A stretch of DNA of 56,179 nucleotides from Candidatus Sumerlaeota bacterium. GTDB lineage: Bacteria > Sumerlaeota > Sumerlaeia > UBA8349. Each line of letters starts with the position of its first letter. The first letter of the stretch is position 1. The stretch covers positions 1 through 56,179 of the forward strand of contig JAFGFN010000054.1 in NCBI GenBank assembly GCA_016931035.1. Reading direction: 5' to 3'. The position numbers and the translations under genes were made by a program. The notes beneath the pieces were generated by a model, which worked only from the letters and a program-made list of their open reading frames with translations, searched no databases and was not told the origin of the DNA. Positions 35,031 through 42,966 of the stretch are shown here, piece by piece.

Positions 35031-36275
35031 ATGTTCCATTGCCTGTCCGAGCGTGAATCCCGGAGGTCGTGTTGGGTGTTGCTCCTAGTGAGTTTCCTTG
35101 TGGCACTTGTGGACCCACCAGGGAATGCCCAAGACAATGACACGCCCACAATGGAGGAAATCCGTGAGCGTGTGGCCCGTCGAACGCGTGATATCAAGAC
35201 GGTCCGGTACCGCTTCGAGGGCCACGAATTCAGGCCCAAGGGGGGGACCTTCGTGCCGAATAGCGCCTTGATCTCACCCCACGAGGACGTGTCTTTGCCG
35301 TTTGAGGGAGAGATTCTGGTCAGGGGAAAGGACGTGCGTTACAACGTCGTGCGGGATCTGTGGCTCGTTGATGAAAATCGACCTGTGAGGGACTGTCAAA
35401 CCCTCGGATCCATCCGGGGAGATCGCGTGAAGGAGGTAAACTATGCGCCGAAATCCACCGACGAGGACCCTTCCGTGTTCCAGACCCGTGGTTCGAGCGA
35501 GAATCGCGGGGACTCCCCGTTCGACGATCTACTATCCCATGAGGCTATGCTCGCCGTCGCCATCTCACCATCCCCTCCCTACATCGAGGGTGACGCCGCG
35601 ATTCTGCGAATGGACAGGACCGATAATGGCCAGAGAGTCGTTGTGGGGCGAGACAGTGGTTTCACCGAATACTATCTCGACCCCACACGCGAATACGTTC
35701 CCACTCGGCATGTTCGACGTTCTTCCATCAGTGGAGAGCTGACCAACGAGGCGCGGGTGGAATACCGCATAGATCCAGAGGTCGGTTTCGTGCCAGCGCG
35801 TATAGTCTCGACGGTAGTCATCGCCGGAAGGATCCGCACCTCGACAGAGCTCGTAGTGAAGGAAGCCGTGTTCAACGAAGACGTGTCCGATTCCGACTTC
35901 GAGATCGATTTCCCGCCAGGAACGCGCGTCTGGAACGACAGAGCCAATGTGGACCAGATCGTCATGGAAGATGGCACGATGGCGCCAGATCCCAAGTCGG
36001 GAGACCTCCGACGGATCGACGGATGGATGAACAACATCAACCTGGACCTCCTCTCCGGACCGATTGCCGCTGACCGGGATACGCTCACGACTCCTTCACT
36101 GTCCAGTACGCCGGGCAGTTCCTCTGAGGTAACACCGGGATCAAACTCTCCGGTGCCCGAGGAATCGGAAGCGCGCCGCGCTTGGCTATACATCCTCATC
36201 GTCTGTGCTGCCTTGGTCGGGGCAATCGGTATGGGAGCCGCAGCCCGCCACAAAGGGCGTGGAGGACCCGCGTAG
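35031..36275 (+). CDS. LolA-like secreted protein with C-terminal membrane anchor
   Basis: About 414 residues from the ATG at 35031 (GGAGG seven bases upstream; the frame is open to 34896). It has a signal peptide (SCWVLLLVSFLVALVDPPGNA), then EEIRERVARRTRDIKTVRYRF, the first helix of LolA/LppX-like hydrophobic-pocket folds, and a long strand-rich region with EYYLDPTREYVPTRHVRR and FEIDFPPGTRVWND, as in such domains. A Thr/Ser/Pro-rich linker leads to a final membrane helix (AWLYILIVCAALVGAIGMG) with a basic tail. It may carry or sense a lipid or peptide at the membrane. The family call is tentative. Confidence 0.6.
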   Translation: MFHCLSERESRRSCWVLLLVSFLVALVDPPGNAQDNDTPTMEEIRERVARRTRDIKTVRYRFEGHEFRPKGGTFVPNSALISPHEDVSLPFEGEILVRGKDVRYNVVRDLWLVDENRPVRDCQTLGSIRGDRVKEVNYAPKSTDEDPSVFQTRGSSENRGDSPFDDLLSHEAMLAVAISPSPPYIEGDAAILRMDRTDNGQRVVVGRDSGFTEYYLDPTREYVPTRHVRRSSISGELTNEARVEYRIDPEVGFVPARIVSTVVIAGRIRTSTELVVKEAVFNEDVSDSDFEIDFPPGTRVWNDRANVDQIVMEDGTMAPDPKSGDLRRIDGWMNNINLDLLSGPIAADRDTLTTPSLSSTPGSSSEVTPGSNSPVPEESEARRAWLYILIVCAALVGAIGMGAAARHKGRGGPA

Positions 36276-36322
36276 TGGACGAAAGAGGGCGCCTCGCCAA
36301 AGATCTCGAGGTCGACTGCGGA

Positions 36323-36967
36323 ATGCTCGTGCGGGCTCCGTTCGCGTGTCTCGCAATCGTTTCTTCCCTGCTCATGGTTCTTGCCCCTCCCGCCACCCTT
36401 GCGGATACCATCGAGGACAGGGGCAACCTTGGTCTTTAGGCTTTCCGCTACGACGCGGATACTCTTTGCGGCCCCATTTGTCTGGGCGTTGCCGCGAAGA
36501 GGTTGGGAGTCGATTGCGACGTGCCAACCCTCGCCCGTATGGCAAGGGTGACTGAAAGAGGGACGTCTCTCGCCGCTCTGGGAGGAGCCGCGAGGGAGAT
36601 CGGCCTGGGCGCTCGGGCGTACCGCATCCGCTCCCCCAAGTATCTATGTCGCCTTCGGAAGGACGCGTACGCCATTGTTCTGCTTCGCGAGGAAGACCAC
36701 TTCGTTCTCGTGTGGCCAGCACAAACGCGAGAGCGTCTATGCCTCGCGAGGTTCCCCGAGCCGCTGAAGGAAATACACTACTCCGATCTTGAGAATCTCA
36801 CAGATTCGCGAATCCTTGTCGTCTCTCGAGCCGACGGTCCGCGCCCTCTCCAATCCCTCGTTGTGCCACGCGTTGCCTTGCTCACGCTCGCTTCGATCGC
36901 AGTGGTCTCAGGCCTCCTTTTGCTCCGGACTAGGATTCGTCAAGGCAAAAAGCCTGGTCAGGCCTGA
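36323..36967 (+). pseudogene. C39-peptidase-like protein interrupted by in-frame TAG
   Basis: From the ATG at 36323 (GAGG upstream) a signal peptide (CLAIVSSLLMVLAPPATLA) runs to an in-frame TAG at 36437-36439. Without a frame change the same frame then continues AFRYDADTLCGPICLGVAAKR and on to 36967, which is a C39 peptidase-like domain: Cys in CGPICLG, a TSLAALGGAAREIGLGA helix, and His in EEDHFVLVWPA. A C-terminal membrane helix (VALLTLASIAVVSGLLLL) with a basic tail ends it. The usual Gln of the oxyanion hole is not seen at its expected place. It could be a recent pseudogene, a sequencing error, or a stop that is read through. Alone, the downstream part could start at a TTG (36503), but that would lack the catalytic Cys and the signal peptide. 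Confidence 0.7.
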
Positions 36968-37004
36968 GGACGAGAGCCACACATCACGAGGTTGATCGTA
37001 ACAC

Positions 37005-37694
37005 TCACCTACCCCGGTCTTCGTACTCCGCGCGAAGTCGGCCGACGAAATGATCGGCCAGGCGCGTCGGCTTCGGAACGCGAAACCCGTCTCCGCACCG
37101 AAGCGCGAGGCGGATCGCCTCGTCGAGGGAAACCCGGTGTCCGACCGAAACGAAGATGGGTTTTACGTCGGTCCGGGTTCGCAGAACGGCGCCGATCGTT
37201 TCTTCCTTGTCGCGCAGGGCGGCGCGATTGCCGCGTTTCGACCCCGGCTCGCGATGTTCGCCCGTCAGGCGCGACTTGGCGCAGCCGATCGCCGGCCGGT
37301 CCAGAATCAGACCCATGTGCGAAGCGATTCCCATCCGGCGCGGATGCGCCAAACCCTGACCGTCGAACAGAATCACGTCGGGTTCCGTCGCCAGTCTCTC
37401 GAAGGCTTGGACGAGAAGGGGTCCCTCGCGGAACGACAGAAGACCGGGAACATAGGGGAACGTCGCCGGGCCGCGGACCGAGACCCGTTCGATTTCCTCG
37501 AGGTCCGGGAATCCGAACACGATGACCCCGGCGAATCCCATCCGCCCCTGCTCGCCCCACGAAATGTCGGCCCCCGCGACGGTGCGGATTCGTTTCGGAA
37601 CGCCGCGGTCGATCACCTGGCTTCGCAGACGGTTCTGGATGAGGATCGCCTCGCGTGGCGTCACGTTCCAGGGATGGAGGGATCGGCAGTTCAT
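37005..37694 (-). CDS. nfi: Endonuclease V (deoxyinosine 3'-endonuclease)
   Basis: A 229-residue EndoV, which cuts DNA (or RNA) one base past deaminated adenine (inosine). Typical motifs are VAGADISWGEQG (metal-binding Asp), FPYVPGLLSFREGP, DGQGLAHPRRMGIASHMGL and IGCAKSRLTGE. Length is as in bacteria. It lies downstream of the thiamine genes on the same strand with a 141-bp gap filled by a palindrome pair, so it may or may not be in that transcript. Confidence 0.92.
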   Translation of the reverse strand: MNCRSLHPWNVTPREAILIQNRLRSQVIDRGVPKRIRTVAGADISWGEQGRMGFAGVIVFGFPDLEEIERVSVRGPATFPYVPGLLSFREGPLLVQAFERLATEPDVILFDGQGLAHPRRMGIASHMGLILDRPAIGCAKSRLTGEHREPGSKRGNRAALRDKEETIGAVLRTRTDVKPIFVSVGHRVSLDEAIRLALRCGDGFRVPKPTRLADHFVGRLRAEYEDRGR

Positions 37695-37729
37695 GTCTCA
37701 GGTCTGTCCGCTTCGAGGTGCAACGCTCA

Positions 37730-37786
37730 GAGTACAACCTTCTGGTTGCTCTCGCGCTGGAAAGAGGCAGGCTGAAGCCTGTACTC
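37730..37786. repeat. REP-like palindrome pair upstream of nfi
   Basis: Outer inverted arms GAGTAC (37730-37735) and GTACTC (37781-37786) enclose AACC/GGTT and CAGGCT-GA-AGCCTG (37768-37781). The AGGCT/AGCCT core recalls the 26083 repeat. Confidence 0.6.
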
Positions 37787-37835
37787 AAAACGGCGCGCGG
37801 TCCGGCGCGACGGAGCGGACAGACCACTGGACCCG

Positions 37836-38918
37836 TCAGAAGTGTTTGAATCGTCCCGCGCCGAGAGGAGAGCATCCGCCTCGTCGATCCACGCAGACAA
37901 GGTCTTTCCCTTTGACCGCGCGACCGATGCGGGTCACGCGAAGAGGTCGGCCCGGCGCGGCGCGGGCGACGCGCTCGAGCCATTTCTCCGGCGGCTGTCG
38001 GGTCGCGAAGAGAAGCTCGTAGTCCTCTCCCCCATCGAGCGCAAGGTCCTGCGCCGTCCGCGAACCCAGTGGCGCGAGACGCTGGAGGGGGAACGACACC
38101 GGCAGGGAGGCCGGCTCGATCTCGAAGCCGCATCCCGAAGCCTCGGCGAGACGGGGAAGATCGCTCGCCAAGCCGTCGCTCAGATCCATCATCGCCGCGT
38201 CGGGGCAGTAGCGCGCGATCGCGATGCCCGCTTCGACGCGCGGCGTCGGGCGGCGGTGACGTTCGATCAGACGTTGGGCGTCGCGCCGCTCGCTCGGCGT
38301 CCGGAAGCGCCGACGCCCTCGAAGAAGGACAAGACCCGCCGCCGAATCGCCCAGCGTCCCCGTCACATAGAGACTCTGCCCCGGACGCGCCCGGCTTCGC
38401 AACGGGACCTTCGAGTCCAGAGAAACGTGTCCCCCAGCGACGATGTTGAGAGTGAGCGCCTTGGCGCGGACGCAATCGCCTCCGATACAGAAGCAACCGA
38501 ACGGCTCGGCCGCCGACCGTATGCCGCGGTAGAGGGCCTCGACCCATTTCGCGGACGTGTCGGGGGGCGCGCCGAGCGACACCAAGATCCATGCGGGCCA
38601 GGCGCCGACGGCGGCCAAATCGCTCAGGTTCGAGGCGACGGCTTTCGCCCCGAGCGCCTCGGGGGGATGATCGGGCAGGAAATGAATGCCCTCGACCAAC
38701 ATGTCGGTCGTCAACGCGAGCGGCGGCGCGCCACGGGTCGAACGAACGATGGCGGTGTCGTCTCCGATTCCGACCTCGATCTTCATTCGAGCCCAGGGAG
38801 GCGTTTTCGGCGCCCCGGTTCGGCGCGCCGTCTCGTCGAGCCATCCCCGGATGCGCCGGACAAGTCCGTCTTCGCCGATCTGTCTCAAGGTCTCGGCTCT
38901 CGATCTTCGTGGATTCAT
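37836..38918 (-). CDS. thiL: Thiamine-monophosphate kinase
   Basis: A 360-residue PurM-like enzyme that phosphorylates thiamine monophosphate to the diphosphate cofactor. It has the N-terminal GEDGLVRRI, GIGDDTAIVR and TTDMLVEGIHFL (ATP/Mg loops), VASNLSDLAAVGA, CIGGDCVRA, VTGTLGDSAAGL and MDLSDGLASDLPRLAEAS, all in ThiL order. Length matches the family, with an added Arg-rich N-terminal stretch. It follows thiE on the same strand after 66 bp. Confidence 0.95.
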   Translation of the reverse strand: MNPRRSRAETLRQIGEDGLVRRIRGWLDETARRTGAPKTPPWARMKIEVGIGDDTAIVRSTRGAPPLALTTDMLVEGIHFLPDHPPEALGAKAVASNLSDLAAVGAWPAWILVSLGAPPDTSAKWVEALYRGIRSAAEPFGCFCIGGDCVRAKALTLNIVAGGHVSLDSKVPLRSRARPGQSLYVTGTLGDSAAGLVLLRGRRRFRTPSERRDAQRLIERHRRPTPRVEAGIAIARYCPDAAMMDLSDGLASDLPRLAEASGCGFEIEPASLPVSFPLQRLAPLGSRTAQDLALDGGEDYELLFATRQPPEKWLERVARAAPGRPLRVTRIGRAVKGKDLVCVDRRGGCSPLGAGRFKHF

Positions 38919-38984
38919 GTCGTCACTCGCCGTTCACCCCGATCAACCGTCGTCCGCGACTTGCGGTTCCCTGTTCTCCACCCA

Positions 38985-39641
38985 TCACTTTTCGCATCGA
39001 CTATGCCCGCAGGTGCGAATGCGGCGAATGAACTCGCGCGCCGCGCCCGCGGGATCGGGACCGCGACTGATGGCCGAGACGACTGCCACGTTGCGCGCGC
39101 CGGCCTGAAGCACTTCGCCGAGGTTCGCCAACGTGATGCCGCCGATGGCGACAAACGGGCGCGATGAGTGGCTGCAGGCCCAGCGAATTAGTGGCATCCC
39201 CACCGGTTTTCCCGCTTTGGGCTTCGTCGCCGTGGTAAAGACCGGGCCGACCCCGATATAGTCCACCGGCCGGTCGCACGCGTCGAGGATCTGGCTCTCG
39301 TTGTGGGTCGAGAGACCGACGATCGCCTCGGGACCGAGAACTCGCCGCGCCTCTTCGGGTTGGTCGTCCATTTGGCCCAGGTGCACGCCGTCGGCTTCGA
39401 GCTCGGCGGCCAGATCGATCCGATCGTTGACGATGAACACGGCCTTGTGCTCGCGAGTGAGACGGCGTATCTCGGTCCCCGCCGCGCGCAGATCCGCCTT
39501 CGACGCCGATTTCGCGCGGAGCTGAACCACGCGTACGCCCGCATCGAGCGCACCGCGCAGAAACGGCAGGAGCGTGCCGTCGGCCAGCATCGCCTCGTCG
39601 GTGATGAGATAGAGACCCCAGTGTGGATCGGACCGGAGCAT
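38985..39641 (-). CDS. thiE: Thiamine-phosphate synthase
   Basis: A 218-residue TIM barrel that joins HMP diphosphate and HET phosphate into thiamine phosphate. LYLITDEAML, VVQLRAKSASKADL, VNDRIDLAAELEADGVHLGQ, IVGLSTHNE, YIGVGPVFTTATKPKAG and VAIGGITLANL are the expected motifs. It lies six bases after the coiled-coil gene, so it is translationally linked to it. ThiC and ThiD (for HMP) are not in the window. Confidence 0.95.
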   Translation of the reverse strand: MLRSDPHWGLYLITDEAMLADGTLLPFLRGALDAGVRVVQLRAKSASKADLRAAGTEIRRLTREHKAVFIVNDRIDLAAELEADGVHLGQMDDQPEEARRVLGPEAIVGLSTHNESQILDACDRPVDYIGVGPVFTTATKPKAGKPVGMPLIRWACSHSSRPFVAIGGITLANLGEVLQAGARNVAVVSAISRGPDPAGAAREFIRRIRTCGHSRCEK

Positions 39642-39647
39642 GACGCG

Positions 39648-40133
39648 TTATTCCTGGAAAAGGACATCCAGGTTGAGCCGGTTGATCTCGGCGATTTCCT
39701 TGCGTGCCTGTTTGATTCCCTCTTCGGCCTTGCGCGCCCGGTCCTGAAGCGCCGTCAGGTGTTGTTCGGCTTCGGGAATCAGTTCTTCCCGAATCTCCGT
39801 CTGCTCGCGATGCGCCTCCTGAATCTGGGCGTTCAGGCTCTCCAACGACTTCTCCTGCGTCTGGAGAAGGCGCGTCCGCATACTGCGCAGTCGCGCGCGC
39901 ATCCGACGATTGTGCGAACCGATTTCCTTCTTGAGTTCCGCGACCTTGCGCTCCGCCTCGTCCAGGTTCCGGCGGGCGTGGCCGTCGCTGTTGTCGCCGG
40001 CGACCCGATCGAGACTCTCCTGGCGGGACTTCTCGAGGTCGGCGAGACGCTTGTTCAGGCGTTCCAGTTCTTCGATCTGACTGGTTTGATAGTCCTCGTA
40101 CGCCTGGATTTCGTCCATCAGCTTCTTGAACAT
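39648..40133 (-). CDS. Unrecognised coiled-coil protein inside the thiamine operon
   Basis: About 161 residues from the ATG at 40133. It is almost all heptad-patterned helix (SQIEELERLNKRLADLEKS, then RKVAELKKEIGSHNRRMRA and KAEEGIKQARKEIAEIN), rich in Glu, Lys, Arg and Gln, with no signal peptide, membrane segment or Cys. No known thiamine function fits. It sits between thiG and thiE with short gaps (61 and 6 bp), so it is co-expressed; it might be a scaffold or simply a passenger. Confidence 0.65.
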   Translation of the reverse strand: MFKKLMDEIQAYEDYQTSQIEELERLNKRLADLEKSRQESLDRVAGDNSDGHARRNLDEAERKVAELKKEIGSHNRRMRARLRSMRTRLLQTQEKSLESLNAQIQEAHREQTEIREELIPEAEQHLTALQDRARKAEEGIKQARKEIAEINRLNLDVLFQE

Positions 40134-40194
40134 GTTTCGTACCACGTGTCTTGCCTGCCTTGTTTTTGCGCGCGGGAATCGACCCGGGAAACGA

Positions 40195-40968
40195 CTAGAA
40201 GTCGAGAATGGGACTGCTGGCCGTGGCGTAGCGCTTCTTGGGAATGCGCCCGGCAAGATACGACAGCCGACCCGCCGAAGCGGCCTGACGCATGGCCCGC
40301 GCCATGGAGACGGGCTCCTTGGCATGGGCGATCGCCGTGTTGAGAAGAACTCCGTCCACCCCCAACTCGAACGCCACCGTCACGTCCGAAGCCGTCCCCA
40401 CCCCGGCATCGACGATCAGCGGGCCCTTGACCGCTTCCATACAGAGTCGGATGTTGTTGGGATTCAATATCCCCTGCCCCGACCCGATGGGCGAGCCCGC
40501 GGGCATGACGACCGCCGCGCCCGCTTCTTCGAGCTTCTGGGCGATAATCGGGTCGTCGTTGGTGTAGGCCATGACGACGAACCCCTCGTCGGCCAACTGC
40601 TTCGTCGCATCGAGCGTCGCCACCACGTCGGGCAGCAACGTGCGCTCGTCCCCGATCACCTCGAGCTTGATGAGATTGCCGATCTCGAGTTCCCGCGCCA
40701 AGTGGGCGATCTTCACCGCGTCCTCGCGCGTATAGCATCCTGCCGTGTTGGGAAGAATCGTGTAGCGGGCCGGATCGAGCGCGTTCAGGAGGTTCTCGTC
40801 CCCCTTCTTCGAGAGATCCACGCGGCGAAGGGCCACCGTGACGATTTCGGCGCCCGATTCCTTGAGCGCCTCCCTCATCGTCTCGAAGCTCTCGTATTTG
40901 CCCGTACCCACCAGGAGCCGTGAGCGGAATTCCCGGTTGCCGATCTTCAGCGGTTTGTCTTCGATCAT
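40195..40968 (-). CDS. thiG: Thiazole synthase
   Basis: A 257-residue TIM barrel that makes the thiazole ring from deoxyxylulose 5-phosphate, ThiS-thiocarboxylate and dehydroglycine. It shows [69 protein letters not shown] and [12 protein letters not shown], and the N-terminal Lys of the Schiff base region in KLEV. It follows thiS. The dehydroglycine source (ThiO or ThiH) is not in this window. Confidence 0.96.
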   Translation of the reverse strand: MIEDKPLKIGNREFRSRLLVGTGKYESFETMREALKESGAEIVTVALRRVDLSKKGDENLLNALDPARYTILPNTAGCYTREDAVKIAHLARELEIGNLIKLEVIGDERTLLPDVVATLDATKQLADEGFVVMAYTNDDPIIAQKLEEAGAAVVMPAGSPIGSGQGILNPNNIRLCMEAVKGPLIVDAGVGTASDVTVAFELGVDGVLLNTAIAHAKEPVSMARAMRQAASAGRLSYLAGRIPKKRYATASSPILDF

Positions 40969-41069
40969 GGTATGAATTCCGTACCTTTCGAACGCGGCAC
41001 GCGCGCCCCTCCGCCCCGCATCATGGACATAGCGGCCCGTGCCGCTTCTCTCAACCGACGCCCGGGGCC

Positions 41070-41270
41070 TCAGCCGCCCCCTACCATCTGGACAATCTCG
41101 ATCCGGGCGCCCTCGCGAACGGGAGTCTCGGCGAAAGCGGCCTTTCGCACGACTTGGTCGTCCACGAGAACGGCCACCCGCTTGCCCGCCAGATCGACTC
41201 TTTCCAGAATGACCTGGACGGTGGCCCCCTCAGGGGCGTCGAAGTCCTCGCCATTCAATACGATGTTCAC
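41070..41270 (-). CDS. thiS: Sulfur carrier protein ThiS
   Basis: A 66-residue ubiquitin-fold protein starting at a GTG with GAGAGGCGGGAA upstream. It has [18 protein letters not shown] at the N-terminus and ends VQMVGGG, the C-terminal Gly-Gly that carries the sulfur as a thiocarboxylate for ThiG. The extra third Gly is unusual but conserves the Gly-Gly end. It is the first gene of thiS-thiG-(coiled coil)-thiE-thiL, with a good promoter just upstream and no recognisable TPP riboswitch in the leader. Confidence 0.93.
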   Translation of the reverse strand: MNIVLNGEDFDAPEGATVQVILERVDLAGKRVAVLVDDQVVRKAAFAETPVREGARIEIVQMVGGG

Positions 41271-41351
41271 TTCCCGCCTCTCCCGCGCTCACGCTCGGCA
41301 TTCGGACCGAACGGGCATCCTCGTGCGGACTCCCAAGGGGACAATCCTAGA

Positions 41352-41380
41352 ATCATAGAGACCGACGGGGACGAAGTCAA
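41352..41380 (-). promoter_or_regulatory. Predicted sigma70 promoter for the thiS operon
   Basis: Reading left: TTGACT (41375-41380), 17-bp spacer, TATGAT (41352-41357). Leader about 75 nt. Confidence 0.65.
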
Positions 41381-41404
41381 GGGTCCGATCTCTCGAGGCT
41401 CGGG

Positions 41405-41673
41405 GGTGCGTCCCGGTGTTTTGAAAACGCCACGTTGAAAACGCCACCACCGACTTCACGTCGGTGGGGCGCTGATTATGCTGCAGAACGGTGCGAATGC
41501 CCTCCTTTTCCTCCTTGCCGGCGGCCGTGGCCGCCGGCAAGGAGGAAAAGGAGGGAGAGAACCAGAAACGACGCTCCACGACTTGAGCAGAACCATCGCT
41601 CCACCAGTGTAAAACCGGTGGGGGCGAGGAATCGCGGCGCAGAACGCCTTCTTCAAAACGGCGGGACGCATCC
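41405..41673. repeat. Mirror-symmetric MITE-like repeat with a perfect 56-nt palindrome
   Basis: The centre is a perfect inverted repeat: a 27-nt arm (41500-41526), two-base spacer GT, and its exact complement (41529-41555). The arms are a pyrimidine tract (CCCTCCTTTTCCTCC) plus TTGCCGGCGGCC. On either side further segments match in inverted order: GGTGCGTCCCGGTGTTTTGAA (41405 onward) against GATGCGTCCCGCCGTTTTGAA read from about 41673 leftward, and CCACCGAC/GTCGGTGG (41447-41467) against the CCACC..GGTGG hairpin near 41600-41622. A direct repeat TTGAAAACGCCAC occurs at 41421 and 41435. It lies between two diverging promoters. Confidence 0.8.
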
Positions 41674-41686
41674 CTCGGATCGAGGC

Positions 41687-41715
41687 TTGACAGCGAACCT
41701 GGACGATCCTAAGCT
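41687..41715 (+). promoter_or_regulatory. Predicted sigma70 promoter for the hyp operon
   Basis: TTGACA (41687-41692), 17-bp spacer, TAAGCT (41710-41715). The -10 is weak. I see no sigma54 -24/-12 site, which many hyp operons use. The stretch 41716-41936 holds no gene I can support. Confidence 0.5.
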
Positions 41716-41936
41716 GTATTGGATAACTTGGCTCTCGATGGCATGGAGCCTCCACTCGAGTGCCACGTCGCGGTCGAACGGGTGGTCGGGAGACCCGAAC
41801 GGGATCCGGGTGTAACCACCGGGCAGGCCGAACTCGTCAGAGCGTTTGCGGCTGCCGCTGTGCCTGAATTCACATGAGTTAGGTCCAAGACATGAGAGAG
41901 TTGGAAACGGCCTGAGAAGCCGTCGGGACACCCTCG

Positions 41937-42287
41937 ATGCACGAAATCGCGCTGGTTCAAGATCTGATGGACACAGCCGTGCAGGAAGTGGGGCGCGCCG
42001 GGCTGACCGGACGCATTGTGCGCCTGAAGTTGAGTGTCGGTCGGCTTTCGTGCGCGAGTTCCGAAGCGCTGCGGTTCGCGTTCGACGTGCTTTCGCCCGG
42101 CACCTGCGCGGAAGGGGCGTCGCTCGAAATCGACGAAGTGGACGGCCTCTGTCGGTGTCGCGCTTGCGGTTCGACGAGGCCTTCGTCCGATTTGTTGGCC
42201 TCGTGCGCGGAATGCGGTAGCCCGGACATCGTTTTGGAAGGCGGTCGCGATCTCGTTCTGACCTCGATCGACGTGGAGGATTCCTAG
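41937..42287 (+). CDS. hypA: Hydrogenase nickel-insertion protein HypA
   Basis: A 116-residue nickel metallochaperone that loads Ni into the hydrogenase large subunit with HypB. MHEIALVQDLMD carries the Ni-binding Met-His-Glu start. The Zn site is CRCRACG and CAECGS, two Cys pairs in the second half. It begins the operon hypABFCDE, whose products mature the hydrogenase encoded by the opposing operon. Confidence 0.95.
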   Translation: MHEIALVQDLMDTAVQEVGRAGLTGRIVRLKLSVGRLSCASSEALRFAFDVLSPGTCAEGASLEIDEVDGLCRCRACGSTRPSSDLLASCAECGSPDIVLEGGRDLVLTSIDVEDS

Positions 42288-42293
42288 CCCATC

Positions 42294-42956
42294 ATGGAAA
42301 TCATTGTCGCCAAGAAGATCCTGAATGCGAACGATCAGATCGCCCAAGCCAATCGTGCCCGGTTCGACGCCTCGCGCGTGCTGGCCGTGAATCTCCTCGG
42401 TTCTCCGGGCGCGGGCAAGACCACGCTTCTCGAAGCGGTCCTGCCCGGGTTGGCGAAAACGCGGAAGATCGCCGTCGTCGAGGGCGACCTGGCAACCTCG
42501 CGCGACGCCGAACGCATCGAGGCCATCGGCGTCCCGTCGATGCAGATCAACACCGCCGGGGGATGTCACCTCGACGCCAACATGGTGAGTCGAGCGATCG
42601 GGACGTTCGAGTTGGACAGTCTGGACCTGGTCGTGATCGAGAACGTGGGCAATCTCGTGTGCACGGCGGGTTTCGATCTGGGCGAACATCTGCGAGTCGT
42701 CGTGTTGAGCGTGACCGAGGGCGACGACAAGATCGAGAAGTACCCGCCGATGTTCCAGAAGGCCGACGCGCTCGTGTTGAGTAAAATGGATCTCCTACCC
42801 CACACGAATTTCCAGGTCGAGCGGATGCGGGAAAACCTCCAGCGACTTTCGTCCCAGGCGCGCCTGTTCCCCCTTTCGGTCCAGACCGGCGATGGAATCG
42901 ACGCTTTCGTCGATTGGCTGGAGTCGGCGATGCGCAGGGACCGGCGTGACCGCTGA
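42294..42956 (+). CDS. hypB: Hydrogenase maturation GTPase HypB
   Basis: A 220-residue SIMIBI GTPase that drives Ni delivery. Walker A is NLLGSPGAGKTTLLEA, with VVEGDLATSRDAERI and QINTAGGCHLDANM carrying Ni/Zn-site Cys-His, and VLSKMDLLP as the base-recognition motif. It has no His-rich N-terminal store or CxxCGC stretch, so it is the short form. It starts seven bases after hypA. Confidence 0.95.
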   Translation: MEIIVAKKILNANDQIAQANRARFDASRVLAVNLLGSPGAGKTTLLEAVLPGLAKTRKIAVVEGDLATSRDAERIEAIGVPSMQINTAGGCHLDANMVSRAIGTFELDSLDLVVIENVGNLVCTAGFDLGEHLRVVVLSVTEGDDKIEKYPPMFQKADALVLSKMDLLPHTNFQVERMRENLQRLSSQARLFPLSVQTGDGIDAFVDWLESAMRRDRRDR

Positions 42957-42966
42957 AGGATCGAAC

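Noticed and set aside
41271..41351. TPP riboswitch before thiS
   Set aside because: The leader of about 75 nt lacks the CUGAGA and GAUCUGGAUAAUGCC-type conserved blocks.
41500..41555. Rho-independent terminator
   Set aside because: It lies between two divergent promoters, has no T tract and is a perfect 27-bp palindrome, longer than a terminator needs.
41653..41931. Possible small gene on the minus strand upstream of hypA
   Set aside because: No ribosome site, overlaps the predicted hyp promoter and repeat arm, no family likeness.
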